Below are positions 18,701 through 32,860 of a stretch of DNA of 64,000 nucleotides, in pieces. A program made the translations under genes and the position numbers. Each line of letters begins with the position of its first letter. The stretch's first letter is position 1. The notes beneath the pieces are model-generated. The model worked only from the letters and a program-made list of their open reading frames with translations, was not told the origin of the DNA and searched no databases. The DNA comes from Blasia pusilla (taxonomy: Eukaryota; Marchantiophyta; Marchantiopsida; Blasiales), in assembly GCA_050084515.1 (NCBI GenBank), contig CM114271.1:57598001-57662000 (forward strand), given 5' to 3'.

Positions 18701-20280
18701 CAGTTCTTCGGACCAAGCTTGGTCCTCACCGAATTGTCATGGGTGCTGAAATGGACTGCTATGAGTCTGGGCGAGATGGAAAGAAGAGCTATGTTGAGTT
18801 GAAGACTAGCCGTGAGGTAAGGTTGAGGGGTAGGGGGAAATATTGGTGAGGCAAATATGAGAGCTGATGGATATAGAGACTAGATATGGCACTCGTGTTG
18901 CATGTTTTAGGAGAGTCTCCAGACATGAGGGTATCTTGTGTAACAATAAAGTGCCTCTGGCTTGGTTCTTCTCACATGCATGACGGACTTGGAGAAATTC
19001 GAGAATGACATACACCGAACTTGCTCTTCTCTTGTGCGGTACAGAAATTATGGGGATAGTTTCTCTTAATTTATGAATCTCCTCCTAGTAGGGTTTGAAG
19101 ACTCACAGGTGTTCAGGTCATGCATTATATTCTTGAGCTTGTCTAGATTTTTTGAAGTAATTTCCCTGCACGGAAGAGAACTCATATGTGAGTTCTAGAT
19201 ATATGAATAGTCTGAGCAAACTTGTTCAAAGTTTTACATTAGATGGCCCTTGTTTGACCCAATAGAGTTTCCTTTACAGCTGGAGGCTCACACTGTGGAC
19301 AGGTTTGAGAGGGAGAAGCTCCTAAAATTTTGGGTCAGTATTGAGAAAACTTGAAACGCTGGTTGTCTTCCATTTTTGGACTTGCTACTTGATTAGTATC
19401 TGGCCACCATGGAAATTGAAATGGACATTGATTCAAGTGTTACTTTTCTGCAGATCCAATCATTCTTGGCAGGTGTACCCCGAATTCTGTGTGGGTTCCG
19501 GTACATTTTCTGCCTACACTTTCTGCCATTTCAAGCATTGTGCTCTGTAGAGGTTTCTCTATGAAGTAAAGAACCAGTGTTGAGCATTTGGGGATATCCA
19601 ATGGTTACTGTGTGAGCTTGGCCCAAAAGCTAACTTTGTCCTTTTTTAATCTGAAGCGATGATACTGGAAGACTTATACGGACAGAGATGATGAGCACAA
19701 AAGATATCACTCAGAGAGTCAAGTCAAAGCGTGTATGGGAGGTAAATATCTGTATGTGGGTTCCCTTGATGTTCTTCTGTGGACAAACTCAGCAGCAGCT
19801 AATTGTATTTTTCCAAGTTGGTCAGTCACAATGGACTTGCAAGGCTCTTCAGTTTTTGAGATAATAGTTGCCTGACCATGTCCTTATACAAGGAGTAGGC
19901 TCATAACTGTGGCAGTTGGGTGTGGATATGTCCTAAGGTTTGCTTTTGTGTGTATCTGGTTGCAGGGTGGTGTTTGTCTGGCATTTGCTGACCAGGTTTT
20001 CTGCTGGCTGTATGGCAGCGTTAAAGAAAGTAAGAATTCTCACTGGTGAATTACTGTCTGAACATCAAAATTTGTGAATTTGGATGACACTTTGGAAGTG
20101 TAGTATGCCTAGAATGACATTGAGCAAGTGCTCTTCTTCTTTACTCATTGATTTCCACGTTGTGGTCTAGATGAAGACTACCTGCTACGATTTATACCAA
20201 CAGCAAACAGACTCGAGCTTCTGCGAGCAGATTCTTGTCCGGATATCATAAGTAAGCATTTGGAGGAGTTAGTCTATTAG
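15762..20280 (+). CDS. DXO1: DXO1-like decapping/deNADding enzyme (DXO/Rai1 family)
   Basis: Thirteen exons: 15762-15993, 16106-16434, 16625-16681, 17024-17105, 17576-17688, 17832-17855, 18174-18298, 18549-18816, 19280-19333, 19454-19500, 19657-19741, 19966-20029, 20171-20280; 529 aa, no internal stop. Residues 4-66 are very acidic and 96-155 are Gly/Arg-rich, the plant-specific N-terminal extension. The catalytic core has GYSFE (325-329), GAEMDC (E388, D390) and YVELKTS (E404, K406), the metal-binding motifs of DXO/Rai1. [22 protein letters not shown] and [11 protein letters not shown] follow. Family members remove NAD or incomplete caps from RNA 5' ends; Arabidopsis DXO1 also supports mRNA cap methylation through its N-terminus. 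A Ser/Gly insertion lies at 336-356. Intron 5 appears to be GC-AG and exon 6 has only 24 nt. The exon 5 start is the least certain: acceptors at 17610 and 17617 also keep frame. An uORF-like ATG at 15733 stops at once. Confidence 0.93.
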
Positions 20281-22499
20281 CCTATGTAAGGGCGGGAAGC
20301 TTGAATTATAGAATTAGTCGGTCCTTGGGCTTTTTTGACCTATCGAGCCCATGGATGTGTATGATAGATTGCCAAAGTGCAGTTTTTGACTGATTGGGTA
20401 AGTGAAAAGCACTGGCCCTTTTGCAAATGATTATTGACAAAGTCTTCATCAGTGCATTTGATCATGCATGTGAGTTTGTATTTTTACCAGCCATCAAATT
20501 ATTTGTCGTCATTAATAGTGGTACTATCCTGGTTCTGCCGAGGTCTGAACGCCTACTTGGGTAATATTTAGAGCTGGAGTTTGATCTTGTAAACGTTCTT
20601 AGGAGTTTTGTCTGAATTTAACATTAGTATTCAGCAGGCCAGGCAGTGCGTCTGGAATGTTCGCTGCCTTGTCTCTTTGTATCAAGGTAGATGAGCTTTG
20701 TTCTCTTCTATATCAACTAGAAGTGTTCGTTCAATGGAAGTTGTCCTCCAGAAATTTTGAACGCATTGAAGCCAGGTTCTAGTAATCCAAATTTGCAGTT
20801 TAGACTTCTCATGGTTAAGTGACCCTTGCGGATGGTGAATGCGGATGGCTGGCTTATGAAGTGCCAACTATGGGCCACTGAAAAATATTGAATGTTCATT
20901 CTTTTACTATCTACCCTACCATGGTTACGAGGAACATGATGTTTGGACCACAAAGGCAGATATTTTTGAGGTTAGGGCGTACAGGCACAGGAGTAGAGAA
21001 TCAACCTTTGAATGCCTAGGGGATCAGATGCGAACCCAAGAGATACTTGATTTTGGATCCCTGGCGGCATATGCACCATAGATTGGGGAAGTGAGCAAAT
21101 ATTTTTTGTGGTTTGTAGAGACACCAGGTGCTTATATAAAGTTTGTAAAAACTCGATGATGCCATGCGGATTTGAGTTGCACTTGGGGCCGTATCCTGTA
21201 GTTGGTTTAGTTGATATATATAAGGCTTTCTCTGTGGATGCTAGTTGAGTAGTTTCGGGTCGTCATAGCTTGGAAGAACTTCCTGGTGTCCTATTTTACG
21301 TCGATTCAAATGAAATCTGATTCCATGGACACTAAGTTCCTATTGCTTGTTGTGACTTTTTTAGCCTTTCGGATTTAGAGGTCGGCCCTATCCTGTAGTA
21401 GTTGTAGACTAGTAGCGGATTGCCTGCTCTGGAAATGCATTGGGTTGGAATTGCGAAAAAGCCTTTCTTATAGTCTTCCATTCTCTTAGTAAGGGCGACC
21501 TTCCATTTAGTATACATTGGGTTGCAATGCACAAGTATGTAATGGTTTGGAACAAACCACCCTTCCATTGAGTATACATGGGGTCGCAATGCACGAGTAT
21601 CTAATGGTTTGGAGCAAACCAGCCTTCGCAGGAAGTATTTAGCTCCAGCTAAGTTCTGAGAGGATCTGGTCTCCGCTGAGGCAGAGAATGTGGTACGGTA
21701 AGTTCAAAGTGGTGAAAGAAAAGATTTAGCTCACCTGTGTGGGACGTCTTTAGAAGTTCTGAAGAAAATTGTGATTTGTGTTTTTAGCAGATGGATATTT
21801 TATTACAGAAATTCAACTAATCACACAATCACGAGGTGGTAGCCCTCGCCAACACTGCAATGGTTGGAACTCAGAAAAGTACGACAAGGTAGGAGACAAA
21901 GTGGAAGGCTAAAGCACAAACACCCTGTTTTGTTGAGACTTGTCGTATGTGGAAAGTTGCACTTGAAATGATAGTTTTCAAATGTTTGACGCACTCCCTA
22001 ACAACGGTATGTGGCATGATGGGGCAAAAAATAAAATGAATTTGATATTGATAGAAATTATGGAATTCCATCTAACCTTTTCCTTGACCGTATCGTTTTT
22101 AATTCGGACCATCCTGAACTTTTCCATGAGTTGGGAGAGTATCAGAAGTGGTAAAAGTAGCGAAATGCTTCCCTTTAAATCATTAAAAGCCAAGTTGTAA
22201 GATTATTACAATCTTTCAATTTTATAATACTCTTGTTCTCCAAGAGTAGGATTGTCAAATCCGGATGGATTAAAATTTGTTATGGCTAAAGAATTTTTTC
22301 TAACTACTATGTAGATTAAAACTGAAGAATTAATGACAAAAATATAGCAAATATAGATTTCTTTATGGTTTGGTAGAGAGCATAGAATCAATTGAATGAT
22401 TCTACAAAATAATCAAAATGTGTTGGGTTTACATAAGTGTTCTAGGGAGCAAGAGTTGTTTATTTTTATGTATTGTTTGTTAATTTTTTGTGCATGTGA
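20281..22499. other. Intergenic DNA downstream of DXO1
   Basis: The 3' UTR is probably in the first few hundred bases. No further exons are recognised; short open frames have no family resemblance. A 62-bp tandem duplication lies at 21499-21622. Confidence 0.5.
21499..21622. repeat. 62-bp tandem duplication
   Basis: Two adjacent units, 21499-21560 and 21561-21622, both start CCTTCCATT and contain AGTATACAT, GCAATGCAC and AATGGTTTGGA. They differ at only a few positions. CCTTCG after 21622 may be the start of a lost third unit. Confidence 0.85.
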
Positions 22500-23055
22500 G
22501 AGGAGTGCGCAAGCACTACCCAAATTTGAATAAAATTTAAGTATGGACAATGTGTTTGCCATGGTGGAGCTCTTGGGAGCATGATGGATTCTTTTTTATT
22601 TTGTCATGTGACAGATTCAAATTTTTGTGTGGAAGGAATTGGCAGGGAAGCATTGCCAAATTTTTCGTAGGAGTTGAGGCTGTGAGATCTATGACCGACG
22701 CTGTTAGTTCAAGAAGAAAGGTCAAATAAAGGATTTAATTCCATTATGATGTAGATAGGGAAGTTAGACATGTTGTGACAAAAACAGTGCATGATTTTGA
22801 TGCTTGAATATAAAGTTATGTCCATTTGTGTGGGGACGCTAATGCCACCGTGTGAGTGAGCAATTTTTATTTGGGGTTAACTTTTTAGGAGTGTATAAAA
22901 GTAAAAAACGTCCCTACTGGATACTCAAGGTAAACTTCTTATTTGGGGGCAAGTGAGTGGAAAAATTACTTAGTGGGCATTGATCCAAGATTTGTGGGGC
23001 TTAGTGGAGAATGAGCCATATTTGAGAAAATGTTATTGAGTTGACCCTTTTCCAC
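22500..23055 (+). repeat. Gypsy leader-type repeat, copy 1
   Basis: Matches, in the same orientation, the block at 59480-60020: shared words include GTAGGAGTTGAGGC, AAGTGAGTGGAAAAATT, TTGATCCAAGATTTGTGGGGCTT and GAATGAGCCA. In the copy at 59 kb this block precedes a gypsy gag, so it is probably the untranslated leader of that family. Here it ends abruptly at about 23055 against an inverted RNase H fragment. Confidence 0.6.
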
Positions 23056-23378
23056 CTGAAAATCATACTCTTGCAACAATAGAGCTCACCTTATAAGATT
23101 TCTTCTAAGCTTTTCACACTTGATCAACCACTTAAGTGGTTGATGATCAATGATGATGGTAAAGGGATTTTCGAATAAGTAACAAAAGAAATGTGGGACA
23201 ACCCACACTATAGCCAAACACTCACCCTCATACAAGCTATACTTTGCCTCTACCACGTTCTTAAAGCAACCACGAACTCTCTATCCTAATGATAATGCTC
23301 GGTGAGCATTGCTCCAAGCCCTAACATATATATACTCCAATCTATATGCAATTGGAAAGGACTCCGCATGATAGGACT
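23040..23378 (-). mobile_element. Ty3/gypsy RNase H fragment
   Basis: On the minus strand: EGECLAIVWVVPHFFCYLFE, then FTIIIDHQPLKWLIKCEKL and LLLQEYDFQVEKGQ, a typical gypsy RNase H domain close to that at 12.7 kb. It abuts the gypsy LTR at 23379. It lies 3' of the integrase at 23.7-24.6 kb in element direction, opposite to the normal order, so it must come from a different copy. Confidence 0.75.
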
Positions 23379-23584
23379 TGTCGTGCGCATACACATCGCT
23401 ATGCAACATACATCGTTGTCACCAAACATACACACAAACACGCACCATCCCATACTAACTCATGGCATCCAAACAACGAGACGAGAAGTACCAAAATATC
23501 TCCAATTTTGGTGCTGAGGCTATCCTCAAGTATCTTCGAAGGCGCTCTACTAGATCTCGTCGATCTATCCTAACAGATATGACA
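23379..23584 (-). mobile_element. Internally deleted gypsy LTR (3' LTR of the minus-strand copy)
   Basis: Read on the minus strand it starts TGTCATATCTGTTAGG, continues GATCTAGTAGAGCG, then jumps to GAGATATTTTGGTACTTCTCG and ends GTGTATGCGCACGACA, giving TG...CA termini. Compared with the full-length copy at 41668-42457, about 580 bp are missing, including the GA/TG microsatellite. It follows integrase sequence in the right orientation for a 3' LTR. No matching target-site duplication is visible. Confidence 0.75.
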
Positions 23585-23689
23585 TAGCCCTCTGAGAACA
23601 TGCTCGCATCCATACATATGGCCATCAAGGTCCACCACCTTACCAACATCTCGACGAATGGCCATAGGTTAATCCGGCTCTCGACCATA

Positions 23690-24640
23690 AAGCAACAAAT
23701 GCTAAGGAGGCCTGCCTTTTGAATCTATATCCCATCGCCAACCATGACAACTTGAGGTCCCAATCTCCTAGGTGACCTCTGTGCAACCTATACTTCCGTA
23801 AAACCTCTCTTCACCGTTTGCACAACCCTCTTCGCTAGTCCATCCGCTTGAGGATGATCTCGCGAAGTGGTACGGTGGTCGATCAACGCTTGATCACACA
23901 AGGCCCGAAACTCCATACAGAACTCTGATCCTAGTCTGTCAACACTTGAGCTAGTGCGCCATAATGACTCAACACTCTATCTAAGAAGGCATACGCTACT
24001 CCCTCACTCGCTTTGTCAGGAAATACAACCAACTCTATCCACTTTGAGAAGTGTTTGACCATCACTAACATACAACGACTATGGTGCTCTGTCAAAGGTA
24101 AAGGTCATACAAAATCCAAACTTCACCTATAACCTAAATCCATGATTGACGTTGATCGCAAGCGGATGCAAGTGTGGAGTCGGAGCATTGAAGGATGCCC
24201 GGACCCCATCACACACCATGCATCTAGCAACAAATTGTTGAACGTCAGTATGCATGCCTCGCCATCAATACTGTATCTGGAGCAAGCTATACGTCCGCTT
24301 CACTCCAAAATGACCCAACTACTCGTGGGCATGCCGCACCAAACGTGCTCTCTGTGAAGGATGAGGCACTACATATACTCTACCATCCTCCCAAACTTGC
24401 AACACATTTGTCCCTTCCCACCGGAACCGTCTGGCTCGCCGTGGGATCCTATTCCACTTTCTATCATCCATTGTGCTTGCAACGTTGTTAGTACGCAGGT
24501 ATTCCAAGACTACTCCATCCTCGTGAATATCTTGGCCAACTTTCGCCTTCTCATTGACCCATGTATCTAAGGACTCTCTATTAGACCTCGCCATTGAAGT
24601 CTCAACACTCTGGCTGTCCATAGCCAACAAGCCCAAATAG
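23690..24640 (-). mobile_element. Ty3/gypsy integrase and end of RNase H (degenerate)
   Basis: Minus strand, broken by stops: RVYVVPHPSQRARLVRHAHE, LGHFGVKRTYSLLQ and ARCMVCD give the H2C2 zinc domain. GSEFCMEFRALCDQALIDHR and DHPQADGLAKRVVQTVKRG give the integrase core. Just upstream, DADGLSRNPYLSQRD is the RNase H tail. Protease, RT and most of RNase H are absent between this and the gag zinc knuckle at about 24880, indicating an internal deletion. Confidence 0.85.
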
Positions 24641-24839
24641 GCTGACTTGTGCCATCATGGCACCATCTCTTGATCACTCTCTCAATGCCACCGAGCTCGA
24701 GTTGCATCTCGCTGACTCAGGTATGGATTACGGCTCAAACCATCTGCATCCAACTCCTCGTCCCCCAACAAGACCACCTAATGCACGACCTTTAGGCCCA
24801 CTCAGACCGGCAACTCGCTTTGGTGCCCTCGGTCCGGAC

Positions 24840-26420
24840 GTAACTCAGGGTATAAGATAAAATACCTCGCACATGTATGGCCATACCTCTCACAATGGTT
24901 ACAATGGTAAACTCTTGGTGCAGACCCATCTTCTCCTCCGTGTTGAGGCACATGTCCACTACTATGATGAGTGCAATCGCGCTAGTAATGGGCTCCACCA
25001 CATGCCCAAAAAAAATCCCTGATAGGTGTTGTTGAGCCGCATATGATGCTGTAGATCTCTATGGCACGGATCCCCGATATCCTCTCTAAGCTTGTGGTGC
25101 CATAGACCTCTCTCGCAATCCATGTTGCTGCATTGGTGGTGGAGGCAATCGTGACTGCTCTCGCACAGAACCCATGGCTGCTACGCTCTCCTCATCCATG
25201 TTGCGCTCAATATTCTCCGCGGTCTCAAAAACATCTCTCAACGTAGGTGAGATGCATATAAGAAGTACCCCATCCCTCATCCATTTTCGCACGTCTCGGT
25301 CCACCATCGCGTACCAATGTACCATGCCTAGATAGCGTGAGACACTAATCAAATGACGCAAGCGAGTGAAGGCCTCATGCAAACTCTCACTTGGGCGCCT
25401 ATGGAAGTCGTGGATGCACACTATGATATATACTGTGGGTCATAATAGAATCTCCATGTCTAAATCTCATGGTAATCGTCCATGGGTGCCCCCTCTAAAT
25501 AGTGGAACATTCTGTTCCATGCTCTAAACTAGTTGAACTCTAGATCTCTGGAGTTCTTAGCCTCTTGTGAATCACACCAACTCCTAAATTTTGGGATAAA
25601 GTCGTGTAACTCTACCTCGATCATCCATCTCATACTCCCAGGCAGTAAGACCACTCACTTTGTATGGTGATGTGCTCACATACTCCTCTACTTCCTCCTT
25701 GTCATCTGACAATGACACAGAGGGAGATCGAAGTGGTCCCTCAAGTGGAGACCCTCAAAAACTCGCGCCATTCTGCGTGAAACCTCTAGAGCTACTCTCA
25801 AGTCCACTATCTCGCTTTTGAAAGTCCCGAAAGGATGCCGTGATGACCCTCATCCCCTCTCACATGATCACTCTCAATCTCAAGAATAATCCCTCAATCA
25901 CTCAACCAAATATGCGGCACTCAACCTACACTCCCTCTCAGTGAGACGTGTATTTTGTGGCAATAAGGAGTGTGGTACGGCAAACCGACTGATCTATCGT
26001 CTCATCAACCAAATATACCCTCAACTCTGGATATTACACACAGGTCTATGCCCCCTAAACCACATACATCAATGATGCTCTCAACATTTGCACGAAACCC
26101 CTTATCCCCAAAGAACTATCCAAATACTCGAAAATTCCCTCACACGTGCACGAAAAAAGACCAGAATGGGTAACCTGAATAAATGTCAATATCGCTCCTC
26201 AACAACTGCAAATCTTAACCCCGACTCAGTCGTGAAGATAAAATCCTCCAATCAGCAAGTCGTATTCCTCTGCTACATACGATGCTCAAATCTCCTCAAT
26301 GTGCGGTGCGGGTCTAGCTGTACGATGCAACATTGGTGGCACGGAACGCCTTCAAATGGCACGACACTCGGTGATGGGATGCGGTACTCAATGGCATACC
26401 CTCCTCCTCAACAACAATAT
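24840..26420 (-). mobile_element. Ty3/gypsy gag (degenerate)
   Basis: The minus-strand open frame 25086-25421 encodes a retrotransposon gag segment (ESLHEAFTRLRHLISVSRYL, then RDVFETAENIERNMDEESVA). Downstream, YHCNHCERYGHTCARY is a CCHC knuckle whose last Cys is Tyr. The upstream part (to about 26420) aligns with the plus-strand gag at 60.4-62.0 kb in corresponding frames, e.g. IPSPSVVPF versus IPSSSVMPF and PCHQC versus PCRQC. Several stops make it a pseudogene. Confidence 0.75.
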
Positions 26421-26639
26421 GGTGCAGCTCTGCGATCAAGACGGTGCGATGCGGCTACGAGTGGCATGGTGCGGAAATCCGCGGCGTGTTGCGGCTACGG
26501 GCATCACGACACGGTACTCAATTATCGTTGAGCGGCCACAACCTCAATACATAGCAAAGCGGAAAGAAAATTGGAACCCCATGAATCAAAAAGTCATCTT
26601 GTCGAAGTCGGGGAGTGCACAAGTGATGGCGACATGTAT

Positions 26640-26920
26640 AGACTCAACCAAGTCTGGCGGTGGTGGCCCGACGTGGCCTTGAATAGTGCCAGTGGCTAGA
26701 CGTGGCCCTAAATAGGGGCGGCGGTGAGAATTGGTGGCGGTGGCAACAAACGTGGCCCTGAGCGATGTTGACCGTTGGATGCAGCCCTAAACAACGGTGG
26801 CGGCGGCAATGACAACGACGTGTGGTGGCGCTCGTGGTGGCAAATTGCGGCGACGATGTGGACGGTGAAGATGACGATAACAGAGTGGACAGTGATGGTG
26901 ACTGCGGTGGCTGGTTTAGG
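26640..26920. repeat. GGC/GGT-rich low-complexity block
   Basis: Repeated GGCGGTGG, ACGTGGCCCTGA and GGTGGCGGCGGC words form an irregular triplet-like stretch between the gypsy leader and gag of the minus-strand copy. It gives short antisense open frames only. Confidence 0.5.
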
Positions 26921-26929
26921 GTTTGACAA

Positions 26930-27465
26930 TTTTTTACCCTAAAAATTGTCTAGCTATGGAAGTTTGCAAAATTGGCCATAACTTTCTGCTCGTAGCTTTG
27001 AATTGTGCACCGTTTATTGCACAAGTGCACAACTTCTTGATCTACGACAATGTTAAAATAGTTTTTCCATTGGAGTTTCCTAAAAAAACTGTTGGGGATT
27101 GTGGTAAAGCAGTTCAATATGCTCTCCTACACAAATTTTGGCAGTGCTTCCGCACTGATTTCTCTCAAAGAAAACCTCATTCTTATAAAAACAACAACTT
27201 GAGAGCTACATGGTGCCCTTGAGAACACCAGCATGGAAAAATCCACCCCCATACTCATTTCTAATGGAAATTAGGCAATGCCTCCGCGCATCTCTTCTAC
27301 ACAAAAAATCGGCAAAACAAAACATACAAACAATGGCTCTTGCTTCAGTAGGCACTCCCATGAGCTATTGAACAGAGAACATCATCCCCAACATGCACCA
27401 ACAATGAGCAACGAGCGAGCTCCTCCATTGAAGCTCTCTCACTCCTTCATTCTCTCTTTGTAAAT
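26930..27465 (-). mobile_element. Gypsy leader region of the minus-strand copy
   Basis: In inverted orientation it matches the plus-strand leader at 59380-59780: both contain AGCTCATGGGAGTGC, GGAGTTTTCCATGCTGGTG-like sequence and CATTGCCCAATTT/CATTGCCTAATTT. It lies between the LTR remnant at 27467 and gag, the right place for the untranslated leader. Confidence 0.6.
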
Positions 27466-27466
27466 C

Positions 27467-30674
<3,208 letters not shown>

Positions 30675-31127
30675 TCTCTCTCTCCAAACCAAACTCACTC
30701 TCCTAATGAGAGGCTTGGGTTACAAACACAAGGCAAGGAGGACCATAGCTTTGCCGCCTCATGCCAAGAGATTCAACAAAGAGAGAATGAGCTTTCAAGC
30801 TCTCTCTTGGAGGTATATCCCCTTCAATTCCCTCTCCCAAGCTCTCTCCACAGTAACCTATGCTTGTAAGTCATCTCCTTGGCTCTTGACTTGCTATAGT
30901 TGGTCAAGGGCCACTTCCAAAAGTAGGAAGTCAACTATACCAAAAATGGCAACTTACCAAAAGTAGCAAGTTCATGAATAGGGCTCCAAATGAGCCGAAA
31001 AAGGGGAAAACTGCTCTCTTAGGTTACCTGTGCTTCAGTAGGTAATCCTCGACCTTCTAAGGCCGTCCTCCATTATATCTAAATACGCTCTACTAAATCT
31101 CATTGATCTATCTAAACAAACGTGACA
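30675..31127 (-). mobile_element. 5' portion of the gypsy LTR split by the LINE
   Basis: Minus strand: starts TGTCACGTTTGTTTAGATAG at 31127, then GATTTAGTAGAGCG, CGGCTCATTTGGAGCC, GGTTACTGTGGAGAGAGCTT and CCCAAGCCTCTCATTAGG, and ends in GAGAGAGAGA at 30675. It is very close to the LTR at 62148-62784. Plus-strand ACTAG (31128-31132), i.e. CTAGT in element orientation, is the likely target-site copy next to copia gag. Confidence 0.8.
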
Positions 31128-31128
31128 A

Positions 31129-31695
31129 CTAGATGCATCTCCTTAGTAATTAACAGTGGGACTAACTCTTGAAAGGTTGAATACTTCTCTCTCACAAAGA
31201 TAGAGGTCTCAAAAGACTTGTAATCGTTTGGAAGGCCTTAAAGAGTGAAAAAAATCAGATCATCATCTTCTATAGTCACTCCAATGCTATTCAATTGATC
31301 AATAATATGTCTGATACTCAAAACATAGTCATTGATGTTTTGCGATCCTTTCCTCACTTCGTTCAATTGTTGTTTCAATTGAAGTTTTTTGGCCTTTCTA
31401 GATATGTGGAACAACTTTTCTAATGTATCTCACGCCTCTTTTGGAGTATCAACATCTTGAATGTGACCAATTATTGGCGAACTCATCGTTCTTGAAATAC
31501 AGTGAATTACTTACCTTGCACGGTTGTTCCAAGCATAAACATTCAAGTCTGTTGAGAAACTTTCTGGTTTGGCCTCATTACTTGTAACAAGCTCCCATAG
31601 TTCTTCATGAGAAATTGCTTCATGTGAAACTTTGAGACATTATTATTCTGCTTATCTAACTTCTCGCTTGCGTTTGCTATTGAGGAATATTCCAT
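31129..31695 (-). mobile_element. Ty1/copia gag, N-terminal half (degenerate)
   Basis: Minus strand from the ATG at 31695: MEYSSIANASEKLDKQNNN, then KLQLKQQLNEVRKGSQNIND, IDQLNSIGVTIEDDDLIFF, SFETSIFVREKYSTFQELVP and LLITKEMHL. This is the copia gag/UBN2 type. At least one shift and several stops are present. It stops exactly at the gypsy LTR start, and the next expected residues are found at 62785. Confidence 0.8.
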
Positions 31696-32200
31696 GAAGA
31701 ACGATTTTACCCACAGAATGTAATTTTAGGCTCTAAATTGCTCTAATTGAAGCATATATATACCATTCCTACACAAAAATTGACCAGAACTTTTACAAAA
31801 TTGATCAATTGTATGGAAAAACTAGTCAAAATTGGCATGTAGAGAGCAAATTGCATAACTTTCCTTTCACTAATTGCACTTTGCTACACTTAAATTGCTC
31901 TTGCAAGAGCTCAAAATATCGTAATTGAGCGATTTGAGATGCGTTGGAAATCTCTTGACAAGCTCTAAAATTTTCTTAGAACCAAACTTTAGCATTGTTC
32001 TGACCGACGCAGACCCAAGTTGCTGAATCGACAGGGAAGGCTTAAAAAATGCCTCCAAAGTTTTGTCACCACTAGATCTCCACTTCAAATCTTCTGCCAC
32101 TAAATTCTGATTGAAATATTGTTTCCAAATTGGAATTGTGCCTTCTATTGTCTCTCTTCTCTCCTCAAACACCAAGAATTTCAATTGATGTTTTCCTACC

Positions 32201-32212
32201 GCTCTGATACCA
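32201..32212 (-). promoter_or_regulatory. Primer-binding site (initiator-Met tRNA type) of the copia element
   Basis: Minus strand TGGTATCAGAGC, the standard plant LTR-retrotransposon primer-binding site complementary to the 3' end of tRNA-iMet. It follows an LTR end TCTTCTACA directly and precedes gag by about 500 bp. Confidence 0.9.
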
Positions 32213-32540
32213 TGTAGAAGACTGCTAAAGGAGTATAATTGATGGGATACGACTCTCACACTCATACACCACCATGGAGAACGAAATTTTGCAATAAGAG
32301 AATGAGTGGAGGTTGGTCCTTTTCTCAATTATATAGGATATGTACAAGCAACGATAATCCTAATCCTAACCATGGTCTTGAGTTAGACTAATTGTGATTA
32401 ACTAACCCTAGTTAAGATAATCACGCTTAACTAACTAACCAAGATTAAACTTTCCTACTTCGTATGAGTACCAAATCTAGCATTTCGAGTGGCCAATAAG
32501 CTTGACTATAACTTGTTCTTCAATAATGGTCATGGACAAT
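32213..32540 (-). mobile_element. Copia 5' LTR (outer boundary not fixed)
   Basis: Minus strand, ending ...GCAGTCTTCTACA at 32213 just before the primer-binding site. It holds CTAATTGTGATTAACTAACC-like A/T-rich sequence with repeated AACTAACC words. The outer TG could not be identified; homology to an unrelated LINE starts at about 32540. Confidence 0.6.
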
Positions 32541-32860
32541 CTCGATCAGTGTTAGAGGTTGCCTTTAAAAGAATGTTGGAAAAGTTGATTTGCACCAAGT
32601 TCTCGTATATAAGTCAATCAAGTCCTTTTGCAATAAATTGATTGAAAAGAGGTAGATTTGTTTTAACCAAGTGGAAGATGTACCCAAGAAGATCTTAGTT
32701 TTTGTAGCAAAAATAGATTTTCCTCCTCTATATGGGCCACATATCCATTAAGATAAGTGTATCTCGTTGGAGAAACCTTGAAGGCATTAAAGGGATGACC
32801 AAATCCTTAAAAAAGTTGCTTGTGAATATGAAACTGTGGACCAGGTGATATTCTTACCTA
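32540..32860 (-). mobile_element. Small fragment of the 34-36 kb LINE family
   Basis: Aligns in direct orientation with 35130-35420: both contain GAATGTTGGAAAAGTTGATTT or its GCTGG variant, GATCAAGCCCTT-like sequence, CTCCTCTACATGG/CTCCTCTATATGG and AAGATAGGTGTATCTC. It is a divergent second copy with no open frame. Confidence 0.6.
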
